DNA of 64,000 bases from Gemmata palustris (lineage in GTDB: Bacteria; Planctomycetota; Planctomycetia; Gemmatales; Gemmataceae): the NCBI RefSeq assembly GCF_017939745.1, contig NZ_JAGKQQ010000001.1, forward strand, positions 1,302,001-1,366,000, given 5' to 3'. Below are positions 50,419 through 59,243 of the stretch, piece by piece (the stretch's first letter is position 1; each line of letters begins with the position of its first letter). The notes below the pieces were generated by a model that made no database searches, had not been told where the DNA came from, and saw only the letters and a program-made list of their open reading frames with translations. The position numbers were made by a program, and so were the translations under genes.

Positions 50419-50904
50419 TCACTTCACCTGGCGCGCCCACGTTTCGAGGAAGAGCCCGCTGTTGGCGGGGGCCTCGAACTTGGTCGGCTTCGGTTTGTCG
50501 GTCGAGCCGTAGCACATTTTCAGTTGGTTCCCGGCCAGTTCGTAGATGCCGTGGCTCTTTTTGCCCTTCAGCGGGCCTTCGGCGAACTCGAACGTGATCG
50601 ACTTCGGCGACGTGCTCGAGTCGAAGCTGACGCCGGCGAGGGCGAGCCGGAAGATGATCGGCTTCCCGTCCTTATCGAGTTTCGTGTCCTTGAAGTACAA
50701 GTGGTACTCGCTCTTATCGAACACCACGGTGACCTGTTTCATCACCTCGGTGGGCATCTGCGCTTTGCCCTCGTAGTCGCACTGGAGCGGCTTCCAGTAG
50801 CCCTGCACCTTGTCCAGATCACCCGCCGGGACCGCCGCGGGCGGATCGGCCCACGCGACTGCACCGAAAGCTAACGCGCTCATCAACGCCCCCACGCGAA
50901 TCAT
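50419..50904 (-). CDS. TIGR03067-domain secreted protein
   Basis: A 161-residue protein with a signal peptide (MIRVGALMSALAFGAVAWADPP). The mature part follows the TIGR03067 pattern of planctomycetes: DLDKVQGYWKPLQCDYEGKA (family-typical LxGxW at the start), VVFDKSEYHLYF, KSITFEFAEGPLKGKKSHGI, YELAGNQLKMCYG, and a closing NSGLFLETWARQVK. Proteins of this family are lipocalin-like and of unknown function, and occur in many paralogues per genome. ATG 50904 is the start, since the longer frame has no hydrophobic leader. Confidence 0.88.
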   Translation of the reverse strand: MIRVGALMSALAFGAVAWADPPAAVPAGDLDKVQGYWKPLQCDYEGKAQMPTEVMKQVTVVFDKSEYHLYFKDTKLDKDGKPIIFRLALAGVSFDSSTSPKSITFEFAEGPLKGKKSHGIYELAGNQLKMCYGSTDKPKPTKFEAPANSGLFLETWARQVK

Positions 50905-50975
50905 CGCATGCCCTCTTCGGGAACTCGACTGGCTTTGGGCACGCGATATGGCTTCGCGCGGGGTTCGCGTCAACC

Positions 50976-52145
50976 TCAACTGAGCCGTTCGCACACGACC
51001 GCGGTGTGCGTGCCGGCAACCCGGGTGAGGAGCAGCGTGCGGTGGTTCGGGCCGTCCAGTTTCAGTTTCTTGAGCACCTCGTCGGCGTCCGCGGGCGACC
51101 CGCGCTTGATGAGCGTGACCCGGCCGATGCCGTGCTCTCGTAAATAGTCCCGCAGTTGTTTCGGGTGGAATGGTACAGCATGTTCCACAGCGAACGCGGT
51201 TGCGAAGGGTGTGGCCGTGTGCTGATCCGAAGTGAGTAGTTGCACCTCGAAGTCGATCGGGTCCGCGCCTATGCGCTCGGCCAGTTCGCGCACTAATCCG
51301 GCCCGAGTGACCGCGGAGTCGGGATCGTACACCACCGCGCCCACTTTCTCAGCGAGCGGAAGTGAATCGGACGGCGTTTCGGCCGAGAGCGTGTCTCCGG
51401 ACGGGAGCAGCGTCGCGCGTCGCGCGGCCCCGCGCAGCGGTCCGAACCACAGCACGCACTCTTTCAGTTCCCCGCGAAGCGAGACAAATTCCGCTTCCGC
51501 ATCCGAAGGGAGGTCCGATTTCGCGACCCCGGGAGCGATCTTTACCGCGAGTGGGAAACCCGCGGGGAACCGTGCCCGGAGAGCACTCAATGAAGGCGTG
51601 TAGTCTTCGGGGCTGAGGAACCGGCGATTCCCGCTGCGCCGGTTCGGATCGGCGAACGCGGCCTTCGCGACGAGCGGCACAGTCAGTGCATCCCCCACAA
51701 TCCCTAGCACCCGATCACTCAACCCCAGCGCGGCGGCATTCGCCTCCGTCATTGCGACGCGGAGCGGATCAATATCCACCGCATCCACAGTCAAACCCGT
51801 TGAGGCGAGGGCGAGCGCGTCGCCACCGATTCCACAACACAAGTCCGCGACGTGCCCGAACCCCGCGGAACGAGCCGCGCGGTACCGGGCGACGACATCG
51901 CTCGTCGATTGCTCCAACGCTTCTCGTGTGAAGTACATCCGGTCCGCGTCGGCGAACTTGTCGCGGGCTTTGATCCGCAGAAGGGCCGTTTCGAGGGCGA
52001 TCTTCGCGAGTTCCGGCGAATGGTGCTTGCGAAGGGCCGCGCTGCACGCGAGGAACGTGGCCTCCGTCGGTTGGAGCGCGACCGCCTGCCCGAGTGCGCT
52101 TTGCCCCAACGGGCTCAGCAACTGACGAAACGCTTCTAGGTCCAT
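50976..52145 (-). CDS. SAM-dependent methyltransferase with C-terminal THUMP-like domain
   Basis: A 389-residue protein. A helical N-terminal domain (residues 1-85) precedes a class I methyltransferase with the SAM motif VADLCCGIGGDALALAS near residue 97 and VDAVDIDPLRVAMTEANAAA near 115, followed by an unusual FADPNRRS (DPPY-like) near 165. The C-terminal third, VGAVVYDPDSAVTRAGLVRE onward to HTAVVCERL, fits the THUMP-like domain that accompanies such enzymes. Family members are predicted RNA methyltransferases. The start ATG 52145 (MDLEAFRQLL) leads with a clean helix; codons upstream are outside the homology. It is divergent from the small basic protein gene. Confidence 0.88.
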   Translation of the reverse strand: MDLEAFRQLLSPLGQSALGQAVALQPTEATFLACSAALRKHHSPELAKIALETALLRIKARDKFADADRMYFTREALEQSTSDVVARYRAARSAGFGHVADLCCGIGGDALALASTGLTVDAVDIDPLRVAMTEANAAALGLSDRVLGIVGDALTVPLVAKAAFADPNRRSGNRRFLSPEDYTPSLSALRARFPAGFPLAVKIAPGVAKSDLPSDAEAEFVSLRGELKECVLWFGPLRGAARRATLLPSGDTLSAETPSDSLPLAEKVGAVVYDPDSAVTRAGLVRELAERIGADPIDFEVQLLTSDQHTATPFATAFAVEHAVPFHPKQLRDYLREHGIGRVTLIKRGSPADADEVLKKLKLDGPNHRTLLLTRVAGTHTAVVCERLS

Positions 52146-52234
52146 GATTACCCGCTCGCCCTCGACGTTCGCGTACTGCTCCGCTACCTTAAACCGAATC
52201 AGTTTAGGCACACAGACCATTAACGGAGCCGATC

Positions 52235-52486
52235 ATGGGTAATCCCGCAACCGTGAAGCGGAAGGCGACCGAAAAGCGCCGCAAGAAGTACGAACAGCGC
52301 CTCGGGCCGGGCGTGTACCTCCCGAAAGACGAGCGCTTGAAGGTGAACGCCGAGATGGAAAAGTTTGCTGCCACCGAGAAGGAGCGGCAAGCGAAGGTGA
52401 AAGTGGAGCGCGAAGCCAAGCGGAAGGCGAAGAAGGCCGCTCCGAAGGCGGCGGCTCCGGCCCCCGCGGATAAGCCGAAAGAGTAG
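52235..52486 (+). CDS. small basic Lys/Ala-rich protein
   Basis: An 83-residue highly basic protein: MGNPATVKRKATEKRRKKY, then a neutral patch LGPGVYLPKDERLKVNA, then EMEKFAATEKERQAKVKVER and a Lys/Ala/Pro tail. About a third of the residues are Lys or Arg. Coding bias and GGAG before ATG 52235 support a real gene. It could bind nucleic acid or the ribosome, but no domain is recognised. A hairpin terminator follows. Confidence 0.7.
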   Translation: MGNPATVKRKATEKRRKKYEQRLGPGVYLPKDERLKVNAEMEKFAATEKERQAKVKVEREAKRKAKKAAPKAAAPAPADKPKE

Positions 52487-52509
52487 TTTCGCTCTATCGA
52501 TAGAGTGTG

Positions 52510-52529
52510 CGGCCGGCGAAAGCCGGCCG
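52510..52529 (+). terminator. GAAA-tetraloop terminator of the small basic gene
   Basis: CGGCCGGC-GAAA-GCCGGCCG followed by TCTTCGTTTCC lies 23 bp after the stop. A separate perfect palindrome, CTCTATCGATAGAG, lies just before it (52491-52504). Confidence 0.6.
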
Positions 52530-52592
52530 TCTTCGTTTCCGTCACGTGTTCTCGTAAGCCGTTCGGTACGCTCGACCGCACAATTCCTGAAA

Positions 52593-53615
52593 TTACAGCC
52601 AGTTCGGTTCGGCGTCTAAGTCCGGCGGGGCGAACTCCTTGCGCTTCCACTTCTCCACCGCGAGCGCCGCCATTGCCGCGTTGTCCGTGCAGAGGTCGAG
52701 TGGGGGAATGACCAACTCCGCCCCCTCCTTTACACACATCGCTTCCAGTGACGCCCGGAGCGGCTTGTTTGCACTTACCCCGCCTCCCACGGCGAGTCGC
52801 GAAAGGCCCGTTTTGCGCAGCGCGTGTTTGCACTTCATTGTGAGTACGTCGACCACCGCGGCCTGAAAGCTCGCGGCGAGGTCGGCGCGCTTTTGGCCCG
52901 GTCCGGGCGGAGTCGCTTTCTTCACATCCTGTCCGTGACAGGCGTACAGAACTGCCGTTTTCAGTCCGCTGAAACTGAACTCCAACCGGCCGTCGTCAAT
53001 GAACGCGCGCGGGAAGCTGTAGGCTTTCGGGTTGCCGGTCGCGGCTTCGCGCTCGACCGCCGGTCCGCCGGGGAACCCCAAGCCCAAGATGGCCGCGACC
53101 TTGTCGAACGCTTCGCCGGCCGCATCATCGCGCGTGCTACCCAGGAGTTCGAGCGACAACGCCGTATCGCAGCGGAACAGCGCGGTGTGCCCGCCGCTCA
53201 CGACGAGGCCCAAACAGGGGAAGATGTCGCGATTGGCCGCGAGTCGGCACGCGAAAATGTGACTCGCGACGTGGTTCACCGCGATCAGCGGAACGCCCAG
53301 ACCGAACGCGAACGCCTTCGCCGCGCTGACCCCCACGAGCAGCGCGCCAACCAAACCGGGCGTGTTGTGAACCGCGACGCAGCCGATGTCTTTGAGCGAC
53401 ACGTTCGCGCGGGCCAGTGCTTCATCCACAACCGGAAGGAGACTTCTGAGGTGCGCGCGGGACGCGATTTCGGGCACCACGCCCCCGAACCGGGCGTGCA
53501 GGTCCGTTTGCGACGCGACCACGCTCGAGAGTACCTGCAAATCGTCCGTGAACACCGCCGCGGCGGTTTCGTCGCACGAGGTTTCCAGAGCCAGAAAGTG
53601 TGTCATGAGGTTCAT
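52593..53615 (-). CDS. tsaD: tRNA N6-adenosine threonylcarbamoyltransferase
   Basis: A 340-residue ASKHA-fold protein that transfers the threonylcarbamoyl group to A37 of ANN-reading tRNAs, an essential modification, working with TsaB and TsaE. Signatures are LALETSCDETAAAVF at the start, GGVVPEIASRAHLRSLLPV near residue 45, metal-binding VNHVASHIFACRL near 110, CLGLVVSGGHTALFRC near 128, FDKVAAILGLGFPGGPAVER near 165, FSGLKTAVLYAC near 205, and LAVGGGVSANKPLRASLE near 265. Length is normal. A second in-frame Met at residue 4 (53606) is equally plausible as start. It sits alone between convergent and divergent neighbours. Confidence 0.95.
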   Translation of the reverse strand: MNLMTHFLALETSCDETAAAVFTDDLQVLSSVVASQTDLHARFGGVVPEIASRAHLRSLLPVVDEALARANVSLKDIGCVAVHNTPGLVGALLVGVSAAKAFAFGLGVPLIAVNHVASHIFACRLAANRDIFPCLGLVVSGGHTALFRCDTALSLELLGSTRDDAAGEAFDKVAAILGLGFPGGPAVEREAATGNPKAYSFPRAFIDDGRLEFSFSGLKTAVLYACHGQDVKKATPPGPGQKRADLAASFQAAVVDVLTMKCKHALRKTGLSRLAVGGGVSANKPLRASLEAMCVKEGAELVIPPLDLCTDNAAMAALAVEKWKRKEFAPPDLDAEPNWL

Positions 53616-53645
53616 AGTAGCGAGCGCGCCGAAGCGTGCCCGTCA

Positions 53646-55403
53646 CTACGCCCCACGAACCAGCGTCCTTGTGTGTTCCGTGGTTACTGAAGGCGCGGGC
53701 GTTTCGATTAGCGCGGTCGGTTCCCACCACCTTGCGGCGTGCGTCGCGTTCCACTCCGCGCTGCACGCACAGCCTGCGAGTGCGGCTTCCAGATCCCGCG
53801 CACTTTGAAACCGCTCGGCCGGGTCTTTTGCCAAACACTTCGCCACGACTGTTGCGAGGTCGGCCGGAACGTCGCTTCGCAGTGTCGAAAGGTCCGGCGC
53901 GTGCTGCGTGAGGTGCGCGGTAAGCAACTTCCCCACGCTCGTGCCTTCAAAGGGCGGGCGCCCCGCCAGCACAAAGAACGCGACCGCCCCGAGGCTGTAA
54001 ATATCGCCGCGCGGGTCCACGTTCTCGCCCGCGGCCTGTTCCGGGCACATGTACGACGGCGTGCCGAGCACCGTCCCGGCCCGCGTGATCTTCACGTCGG
54101 CCTCTGAACCGTGGTCCTGCACGAGCCCGAAGTCGAGGAGCTTGGCAACGTCCCGTTGCCCGCCGAGGGTGGCCACGAGGATGTTGCTCGGCTTGAGGTC
54201 GCGGTGAACCATCCCGCCCGCGTGCGCCTCCGCGAGCGCGCCGCACAACTGGCGCAACAAATACACGGCACGCCCCGGCGCCAATGGTCCGTGTTCTTTC
54301 ACCAAGCGGTCGAGGGTCGGCCCCTCGAGGTACTCCATCACGTAATAAAAACTACCGTCGTCGCTGCGCCCGTAGTCGTAAATGCGGACCGTGTTGAAGT
54401 GCGTCAGGGTCGTTACGGCGCGCACCTCGCGCTCGAACCGGGCCGCGGTCGCGGGTTCGGCCGCGAGTTCGGAGCGCACGAACTTCATCGCGCACGGGCG
54501 CTTGAGCAGTCGGTGTTCGGCGAGCCACACTTCGCCCATCCCGCCCTGGCCGAGTTTCTTGCGGAGCGTGTACGCGCCGAGTTGCTTCGCCTCGCGGATC
54601 GCGTCGAACGCCTGGCGCTGGAGCGCGATCGAGCGCGACGCGCTGAACACCGCGATGATCCCGGCCATGAGCAGCGGGATCGCGGTCCCGGGGAGGAGGC
54701 GCGGGAGCGAGGGGCGCACCGCGGGGTTGAGCGCAACGGCCAGTGCGGTCGCCACGATCGGAACGAGGATCAGGAGCCCGGCACCGATTAAACTGCGCCG
54801 CCGGGTGTTCGGGATCAGCACGCCGTAGAAGATGACGGCGAACACGATCGGGTAGTTCGTCATAACGGCATCGAACCGGTAAACGAGGTCGTAGTAGCGC
54901 AGGTCCGTCGATTCGGCGGGGGTCGCGTACAGCACGGCGAACCGGGCGGTGCCCGCGGCCCACCCGAGTACGGCGAACTGACTCACTTCGACGGTACGCA
55001 GTGCGGGGAGCGCCACGTCCGGGTTCCGCAGGATGAACACGAGGCCGGCGATACTCTGCGCGAACCCGAGGAGCGGGAGCCCGATTGCCCACCGGCCCAA
55101 TCCGGCCTCGGCCGGCAGCACCGCGAGCCCGGTGATTCCAAAAAGCGTAATCAGGCCCGTTGCAATACCGATCGCACCGTGTGTGACGAGCAACCGTTTG
55201 CGGAGCAGTTGGCGCGTTTCCTCGACGAAGCCCGCGGAACCGGTCGAGGTCGCGCGCGGGAGCGTGACGCCCGTCTGAGGGCCGGGCTCGGACGGGCGCA
55301 CGAGCGTTTCGTCGGTGGTCCTTGGTGCCTCGCGCACGATCGTGGCGCCCGACACGTCCGGTTCAGGCGGGTGAGTTGCGGTGAAGTCCGAAATATCCGG
55401 CAT
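53646..55403 (-). CDS. Ser/Thr protein kinase with N-terminal six-TM domain
   Basis: A 585-residue protein. A 60-residue disordered N-terminus precedes about six hydrophobic helices in residues 65-265 (LLVTHGAIGIATGLITLFGI, WAIGLPLLGFAQSIAGLVFI, YPIVFAVIFYGVLIP, SLIGAGLLILVPIVATALAV and others). The kinase domain follows, at about 280-545: LGQGGMGEVWLAEH, CAMKFVRSE, HRDLKPSNILVATLGG, LLDFGLVQDHGS, and GTPSYMCPEQAAGENV. The TM unit on the N-terminal side, instead of a single helix near the C-terminus, suggests a membrane sensor. ATG 55403 is used, not TTG 55424. The input signal is unknown. Confidence 0.93.
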   Translation of the reverse strand: MPDISDFTATHPPEPDVSGATIVREAPRTTDETLVRPSEPGPQTGVTLPRATSTGSAGFVEETRQLLRKRLLVTHGAIGIATGLITLFGITGLAVLPAEAGLGRWAIGLPLLGFAQSIAGLVFILRNPDVALPALRTVEVSQFAVLGWAAGTARFAVLYATPAESTDLRYYDLVYRFDAVMTNYPIVFAVIFYGVLIPNTRRRSLIGAGLLILVPIVATALAVALNPAVRPSLPRLLPGTAIPLLMAGIIAVFSASRSIALQRQAFDAIREAKQLGAYTLRKKLGQGGMGEVWLAEHRLLKRPCAMKFVRSELAAEPATAARFEREVRAVTTLTHFNTVRIYDYGRSDDGSFYYVMEYLEGPTLDRLVKEHGPLAPGRAVYLLRQLCGALAEAHAGGMVHRDLKPSNILVATLGGQRDVAKLLDFGLVQDHGSEADVKITRAGTVLGTPSYMCPEQAAGENVDPRGDIYSLGAVAFFVLAGRPPFEGTSVGKLLTAHLTQHAPDLSTLRSDVPADLATVVAKCLAKDPAERFQSARDLEAALAGCACSAEWNATHAARWWEPTALIETPAPSVTTEHTRTLVRGA

Positions 55404-55733
55404 GAGGCGGCTCAACGAGCGCAATTCCAGGAAAGTAGAACATTACATCCTAGCACTACTTCGGGTGGGCCAGAGGGATTTCATCGCGTGCACCGAATCA
55501 GGAATTAGGGGCGGGCGACGGGGGAAGGGATACCGGACCACTCATCGAACGGATTGGGTTTGTTCTTCGTCGCCTGCCACGGGCTTCGCGCCGTGATTTG
55601 GGTACTCATTCAGGAACTCGCCCCGGTAATACGGGAGGTTCCCGAGAACAGAGAATCCCGTTCGCAGCCCCGGATCGAGGAACTCTCACCGGTTCGCGCC
55701 AACTGTGAGTTCGTGGTACGTGGGCGGGGCGGC
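55404..55733. other. gap between the kinase start and prfA stop
   Basis: No gene or RNA is supported in these 330 bp. They would carry the promoter of the kinase, and possibly the end of prfA transcription, although no strong hairpin was seen. Confidence 0.5.
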
Positions 55734-56810
55734 TCACTTCGGGCTGTTCGCGGCCAGCTTCTCTTTTCGCACGTGGTCGCGCATGGGCTGGACCATCTGC
55801 TCGAGGTCACCGGCCATGATCGCGTCGAGCCGGTACGCGGTGAACTCGATGCGGTGATCCGAGCAGCGGTTCTGCGGGAAGTTGTACGTCCGAATGCGAG
55901 CGTTCCGGTCGCCGGTGCCGATCAGCGACTTCCGCATGTCGGACCGCTCTTTGTGCAGCTTCTCCTGCTGCCGCTCGAACAGGCGCGAGCGCAGAATGCG
56001 CATCGCCTGCTCGTAGTTCTTGCCCTGGCTCCGCCCGTCCTGGCACTTCACTTCCATCTCTTCGGGCGTGCCCTTCTTGTACCAGATGCGGACCGCGCTC
56101 TCGGTCTTGTTGACGTGCTGACCGCCCGCGCCGCCGGCCCGCATCCGCTCCCACTCGATGTCCGCGGCCTCGTTGACAAAGACCTGCGCCTCTTCCGGCT
56201 CCGGCATCACCGCGACGGTCGCGGCGGACGTGTGGATGCGGCCCTGCGTTTCCGTGGCGGGGACGCGCTGGACCCGGTGCCCGCCGGACTCGTACCGCAG
56301 GTACTGGTACACGTCGTCGCCGGACACGCCGAAGGTGATTTCCTTGAACCCGCCCGCCTCGCCGGGGCTGAACGCGATCTCTTCGAGTTTCCAGCCCTTT
56401 TCGCGAGCGTAGCGCGTGTACATTTCGTACAAGTCGCCCGCGAACAGCGCGGCCTCGTCCCCCCCGGTCCCGGCCCGGATTTCGACGATCAGTTTCGAGT
56501 AGTCTTCGCCCGGGTCGACCAGGAGTTGTTCTTCGATTTTCGTGTGGAGCGTGTCGCGCTTGGGGCGCAGTTCCGCTAACTCCTCGTCCGCCATCGCTTT
56601 GAGGTCGGGATCGGCGGCCATTGCCTCCGCGTCCGCGATCGCGGCGCAGAGCCGCTTGTACTCGATGTACGGCTCGATGGTTTTGGCGAGCGCCCCGCGC
56701 TCCTTGCCGATGGCGCCGGCCTTCGACGGGTCGCTGGCAATGACGGGGTCGTAGAGTTGTTGTTCGAGTTCGAGATAGCGCGCGAGTTGCGATTCGAGTG
56801 CCGGAAACAT
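55734..56810 (-). CDS. prfA: peptide chain release factor 1
   Basis: A 358-residue release factor reading UAA and UAG. The codon-recognition PxT is present as PAT in HRVQRVPATETQGR near residue 183, which distinguishes RF1 from RF2 (SPF). The peptidyl-release GGQ lies in GAGGQHVNKTESAVR near 228, and the conserved VEIRAGTGGDEAALFAGDLY near 108. Length and domain order are standard. It follows rpmE on the same strand after 153 bp. The order rpmE then prfA is common and links the two genes of ribosome function. No prmC methyltransferase follows here. Confidence 0.97.
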   Translation of the reverse strand: MFPALESQLARYLELEQQLYDPVIASDPSKAGAIGKERGALAKTIEPYIEYKRLCAAIADAEAMAADPDLKAMADEELAELRPKRDTLHTKIEEQLLVDPGEDYSKLIVEIRAGTGGDEAALFAGDLYEMYTRYAREKGWKLEEIAFSPGEAGGFKEITFGVSGDDVYQYLRYESGGHRVQRVPATETQGRIHTSAATVAVMPEPEEAQVFVNEAADIEWERMRAGGAGGQHVNKTESAVRIWYKKGTPEEMEVKCQDGRSQGKNYEQAMRILRSRLFERQQEKLHKERSDMRKSLIGTGDRNARIRTYNFPQNRCSDHRIEFTAYRLDAIMAGDLEQMVQPMRDHVRKEKLAANSPK

Positions 56811-56963
56811 AGTTCGTGCTTGGAGTTGAGTGTGAGTGTTTGGTACTCAAAAACGCGAGCCGGCCCGGGGCGCTAAAGCGGCCCCAGGTCGTATGCGGCA
56901 CGGTTCTGTGAAGTACCCGTCACAAACACTCTCCGCCGGAGGTGAACCCCGAACGCGACGCGA

Positions 56964-57242
56964 TTACTTCGCGCCGTCCTTCTTGGCGTAGCCGGCGCCG
57001 GTCTTCTTGTACTTGTCGTTGAACTTCTGGACGCGCCCGGTGGTGTCGAGCAGCTTCATTTTGCCCGTGAAGAACGGGTGGCTGGCGCTGGAGATTTCCA
57101 GTTTGTACAGCGGGTACTCGTTGCCGTCGGTCCACTTGATCGTCTCAGTGGTCGGGGCGCACGACTGCGACAGGAAAGCGAAGTTCGCGGCGGCGTCTTG
57201 GAACACGACCGGCCGGTAGTTCGGGTGAATGCCCTTCTTCAT
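56964..57242 (-). CDS. rpmE2: 50S ribosomal protein L31 type B
   Basis: A 92-residue L31: [20 protein letters not shown] at the start, [20 protein letters not shown] in the middle, and [20 protein letters not shown] near the end, with a Lys-rich tail. It lacks the CxxC zinc-binding cysteines of type A (only one Cys remains, in SQSCAPTTE), so it is a zinc-independent type B. ATG 57242 is the start; upstream codons are not homologous. It heads the rpmE-prfA unit. Confidence 0.94.
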   Translation of the reverse strand: MKKGIHPNYRPVVFQDAAANFAFLSQSCAPTTETIKWTDGNEYPLYKLEISSASHPFFTGKMKLLDTTGRVQKFNDKYKKTGAGYAKKDGAK

Positions 57243-57463
57243 GACTCTGCTCCGCGGATGTCGGTTAGGCTTGTTATGGTAGGAATCTGGCCGCAATGCG
57301 ACAAGGCAATCAGAAGAACCTGTCCCCGTCCCTCTCCATTAAACAGTCGAGAGGGGAATAACTTCCGTTCCTCGCTACAGAGTCGCCTTTTTCACACAGA
57401 TCGGGCCGTCACCGAGACCGACGCACGAGGAATGTTGGTCGCCCGGATTTTGGGTCCTTCCCC

Positions 57464-57493
57464 TTGACCCTGACCTATTCCTCATTCTATGTA
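57464..57493 (+). promoter_or_regulatory. candidate sigma-70-like promoter of ahcY
   Basis: A -35 box TTGACC (57464-57469) and a -10 box TATGTA (57488-57493), spaced by 18 bp in an A+T-rich tract. It lies about 60 bp before the SAH riboswitch, which fits transcription through the aptamer into ahcY. Confidence 0.5.
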
Positions 57494-57552
57494 TATAGTC
57501 AACGGATGAACATTCGACGGGGCTTTACATAGAGTCTATGAACCACCACCAC

Positions 57553-57634
57553 TTCTCGAGGGGCGCTGCAACGGGACGCATGGGCGTACTTGCCAGGCTC
57601 GATGGGGTGGATTACTACCGTGCAACGGCGCCCG
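57553..57634 (+). ncRNA. SAH riboswitch upstream of ahcY
   Basis: The sequence shows the consensus parts of the S-adenosylhomocysteine riboswitch in order: TCGAGGGGCGCTGCAACGGG (57556), a small hairpin ACGC-ATGG-GCGT, CCAGGCTCGATGG (57593), and CAACGGCGCCCG (57623). GGGCGC (57561-57566) can pair with GCGCCC (57628-57633), and TCGAG (57556-57560) can pair with CTCGA (57598-57602) as the pseudoknot. It ends 25 bp before the ahcY start, so it would switch ahcY on when the substrate SAH builds up, probably by freeing the ribosome-binding site AGGAGA (57645). Confidence 0.88.
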
Positions 57635-57658
57635 TTCATCGTTTAGGAGACTTTGAAC

Positions 57659-59080
57659 GTGACCACTGTTGCGCAAAAACCTGCTACTTTCAACGACTAC
57701 CACGTCGCCGACATCGCGCTCGCCCCCTGGGGCCGCCGCGAGATCGCCATCGCCGAAACCGAGATGCCCGGCCTCATGGCCATCCGCGAGGAGTACGCTG
57801 CGCGCCAGCCCCTCAAGGGTGCCCGCGTTACCGGCTCGCTCCACATGACCATTCAGACGGCCGTCCTGATCGAGACGCTTAAGGCTCTCGGGGCCGAGGT
57901 CCGCTGGGCCTCGTGCAACATCTTCTCGACCCAGGACCACGCCGCCGCCGCCATCGCCGCCGTCGGTATCCCCGTGTTCGCCTACAAGGGCGAGTCCCTC
58001 ACCGAGTACTGGGAGTACACCCACAACATCTTCGAGTGGGCCGACGGCGGGCACACGAACATGATCCTCGACGACGGCGGCGACGCGACCCTGCTGCTGC
58101 ACCTCGGCGCCCGCGCCGAGGCGGACATTCACGTCCTCGACAAGCCCACCAGTGAGGAGGAGCGCGTCCTCTACGCCGCCATCAAGAAGCGGATCGCGTC
58201 GCAGCCGGGCTGGTACGCCGAGCGGCTCGCCGCCGTCAAGGGCGTGACCGAGGAAACCACCACCGGCGTCCACCGCCTCTACCAGATGCACAAGCGCGGC
58301 GAGCTGAAGTTCCCCGCCATCAACGTGAACGACTCGGTCACCAAGTCCAAGTTCGACAACCTGTACGGGTGCCGCGAGTCGCTGGTGGACGGCATCAAGC
58401 GGGCCACCGACGTGATGATCGCGGGCAAGGTCGCCGTCGTCGCCGGCTACGGGGACGTGGGCAAGGGCTCGGCCCAGGCCCTGCGCGCCCTCTCCGCCCA
58501 GGTGTGGGTCACCGAGATCGACCCCATTTGCGCGCTGCAAGCCGCGATGGAAGGGTACCGCGTCGTGACGATGGAGTACGCCGCTGACAAGGCCGACATC
58601 TTCGTGACGACCACTGGCAACTTCAGGGTCATCACGCACGACCACATGAAGGCGATGAAGAACCAGGCCATCGTCTGCAACATCGGTCACTTCGACAACG
58701 AGATCGACGTGGCGTCGCTGGAAGACTACCGCTGGGAGGAGATCAAGCCGCAGGTCGATCACGTCATCTTCCCGGACGGCAAGCGGATCATCCTGCTCGC
58801 CAAGGGGCGCCTGGTCAACCTCGGCTGCGGCACCGGCCACCCCTCTTACGTGATGAGTTCCTCCTTCGCGAACCAGACCCTCGCGCAGATCGAGCTCTGG
58901 CAGCACAACGCCAAGTACCCCGTCGGCGTTTACGTCCTGCCCAAGAAACTGGACGAGCACGTCGCCCGGTTGCAGCTCAAGAAGTTGAACGTCCAACTCA
59001 CCGAGCTGACGACTGAACAGGCCGCCTACATCCACGTCCCGAAGGAAGGCCCCTACAAGACCGACCACTACCGCTATTGA
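57659..59080 (+). CDS. ahcY: adenosylhomocysteinase
   Basis: A 473-residue NAD-dependent hydrolase that splits S-adenosylhomocysteine into homocysteine and adenosine, relieving inhibition of methyltransferases. Motifs are [20 protein letters not shown] near residue 58, [18 protein letters not shown] near 83, [18 protein letters not shown] near 220, NAD-binding [20 protein letters not shown] near 258, [15 protein letters not shown] near 318, and [19 protein letters not shown] near 390. The start is GTG 57659, 8 bp after AGGAGA; a TTG at 57653 lies too close. It is preceded by an SAH riboswitch and followed by an intrinsic terminator, so it forms a single-gene regulon. Confidence 0.97.
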   Translation: MTTVAQKPATFNDYHVADIALAPWGRREIAIAETEMPGLMAIREEYAARQPLKGARVTGSLHMTIQTAVLIETLKALGAEVRWASCNIFSTQDHAAAAIAAVGIPVFAYKGESLTEYWEYTHNIFEWADGGHTNMILDDGGDATLLLHLGARAEADIHVLDKPTSEEERVLYAAIKKRIASQPGWYAERLAAVKGVTEETTTGVHRLYQMHKRGELKFPAINVNDSVTKSKFDNLYGCRESLVDGIKRATDVMIAGKVAVVAGYGDVGKGSAQALRALSAQVWVTEIDPICALQAAMEGYRVVTMEYAADKADIFVTTTGNFRVITHDHMKAMKNQAIVCNIGHFDNEIDVASLEDYRWEEIKPQVDHVIFPDGKRIILLAKGRLVNLGCGTGHPSYVMSSSFANQTLAQIELWQHNAKYPVGVYVLPKKLDEHVARLQLKKLNVQLTELTTEQAAYIHVPKEGPYKTDHYRY

Positions 59081-59087
59081 TCGGCGG

Positions 59088-59120
59088 CGCGGCACCAGGG
59101 AGTCGCTCCCTGGTGCCGCG
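59088..59120 (+). terminator. intrinsic terminator of ahcY
   Basis: Perfect 15-bp arms (CGCGGCACCAGGGAG and its complement) close a 3-nt loop, 7 bp after the ahcY stop, followed by TTTG. The short T-run is typical of G+C-rich genomes. Confidence 0.8.
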
Positions 59121-59243
59121 TTTGAATACCCGGACGTCTTCAACGCCGGGTGGTAGTCCGATACCCATTTCTTTGGACAGTGCGGAACGCGACAACAGGT
59201 GCCGAATCGGAGACCGACTGGTTGTTGATGCGCCCCAGCGCGA

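Noticed and set aside
57538..57882. Open frame starting inside the SAH riboswitch
   Set aside because: It overlaps the ahcY start in another frame and its first part is the structured aptamer.
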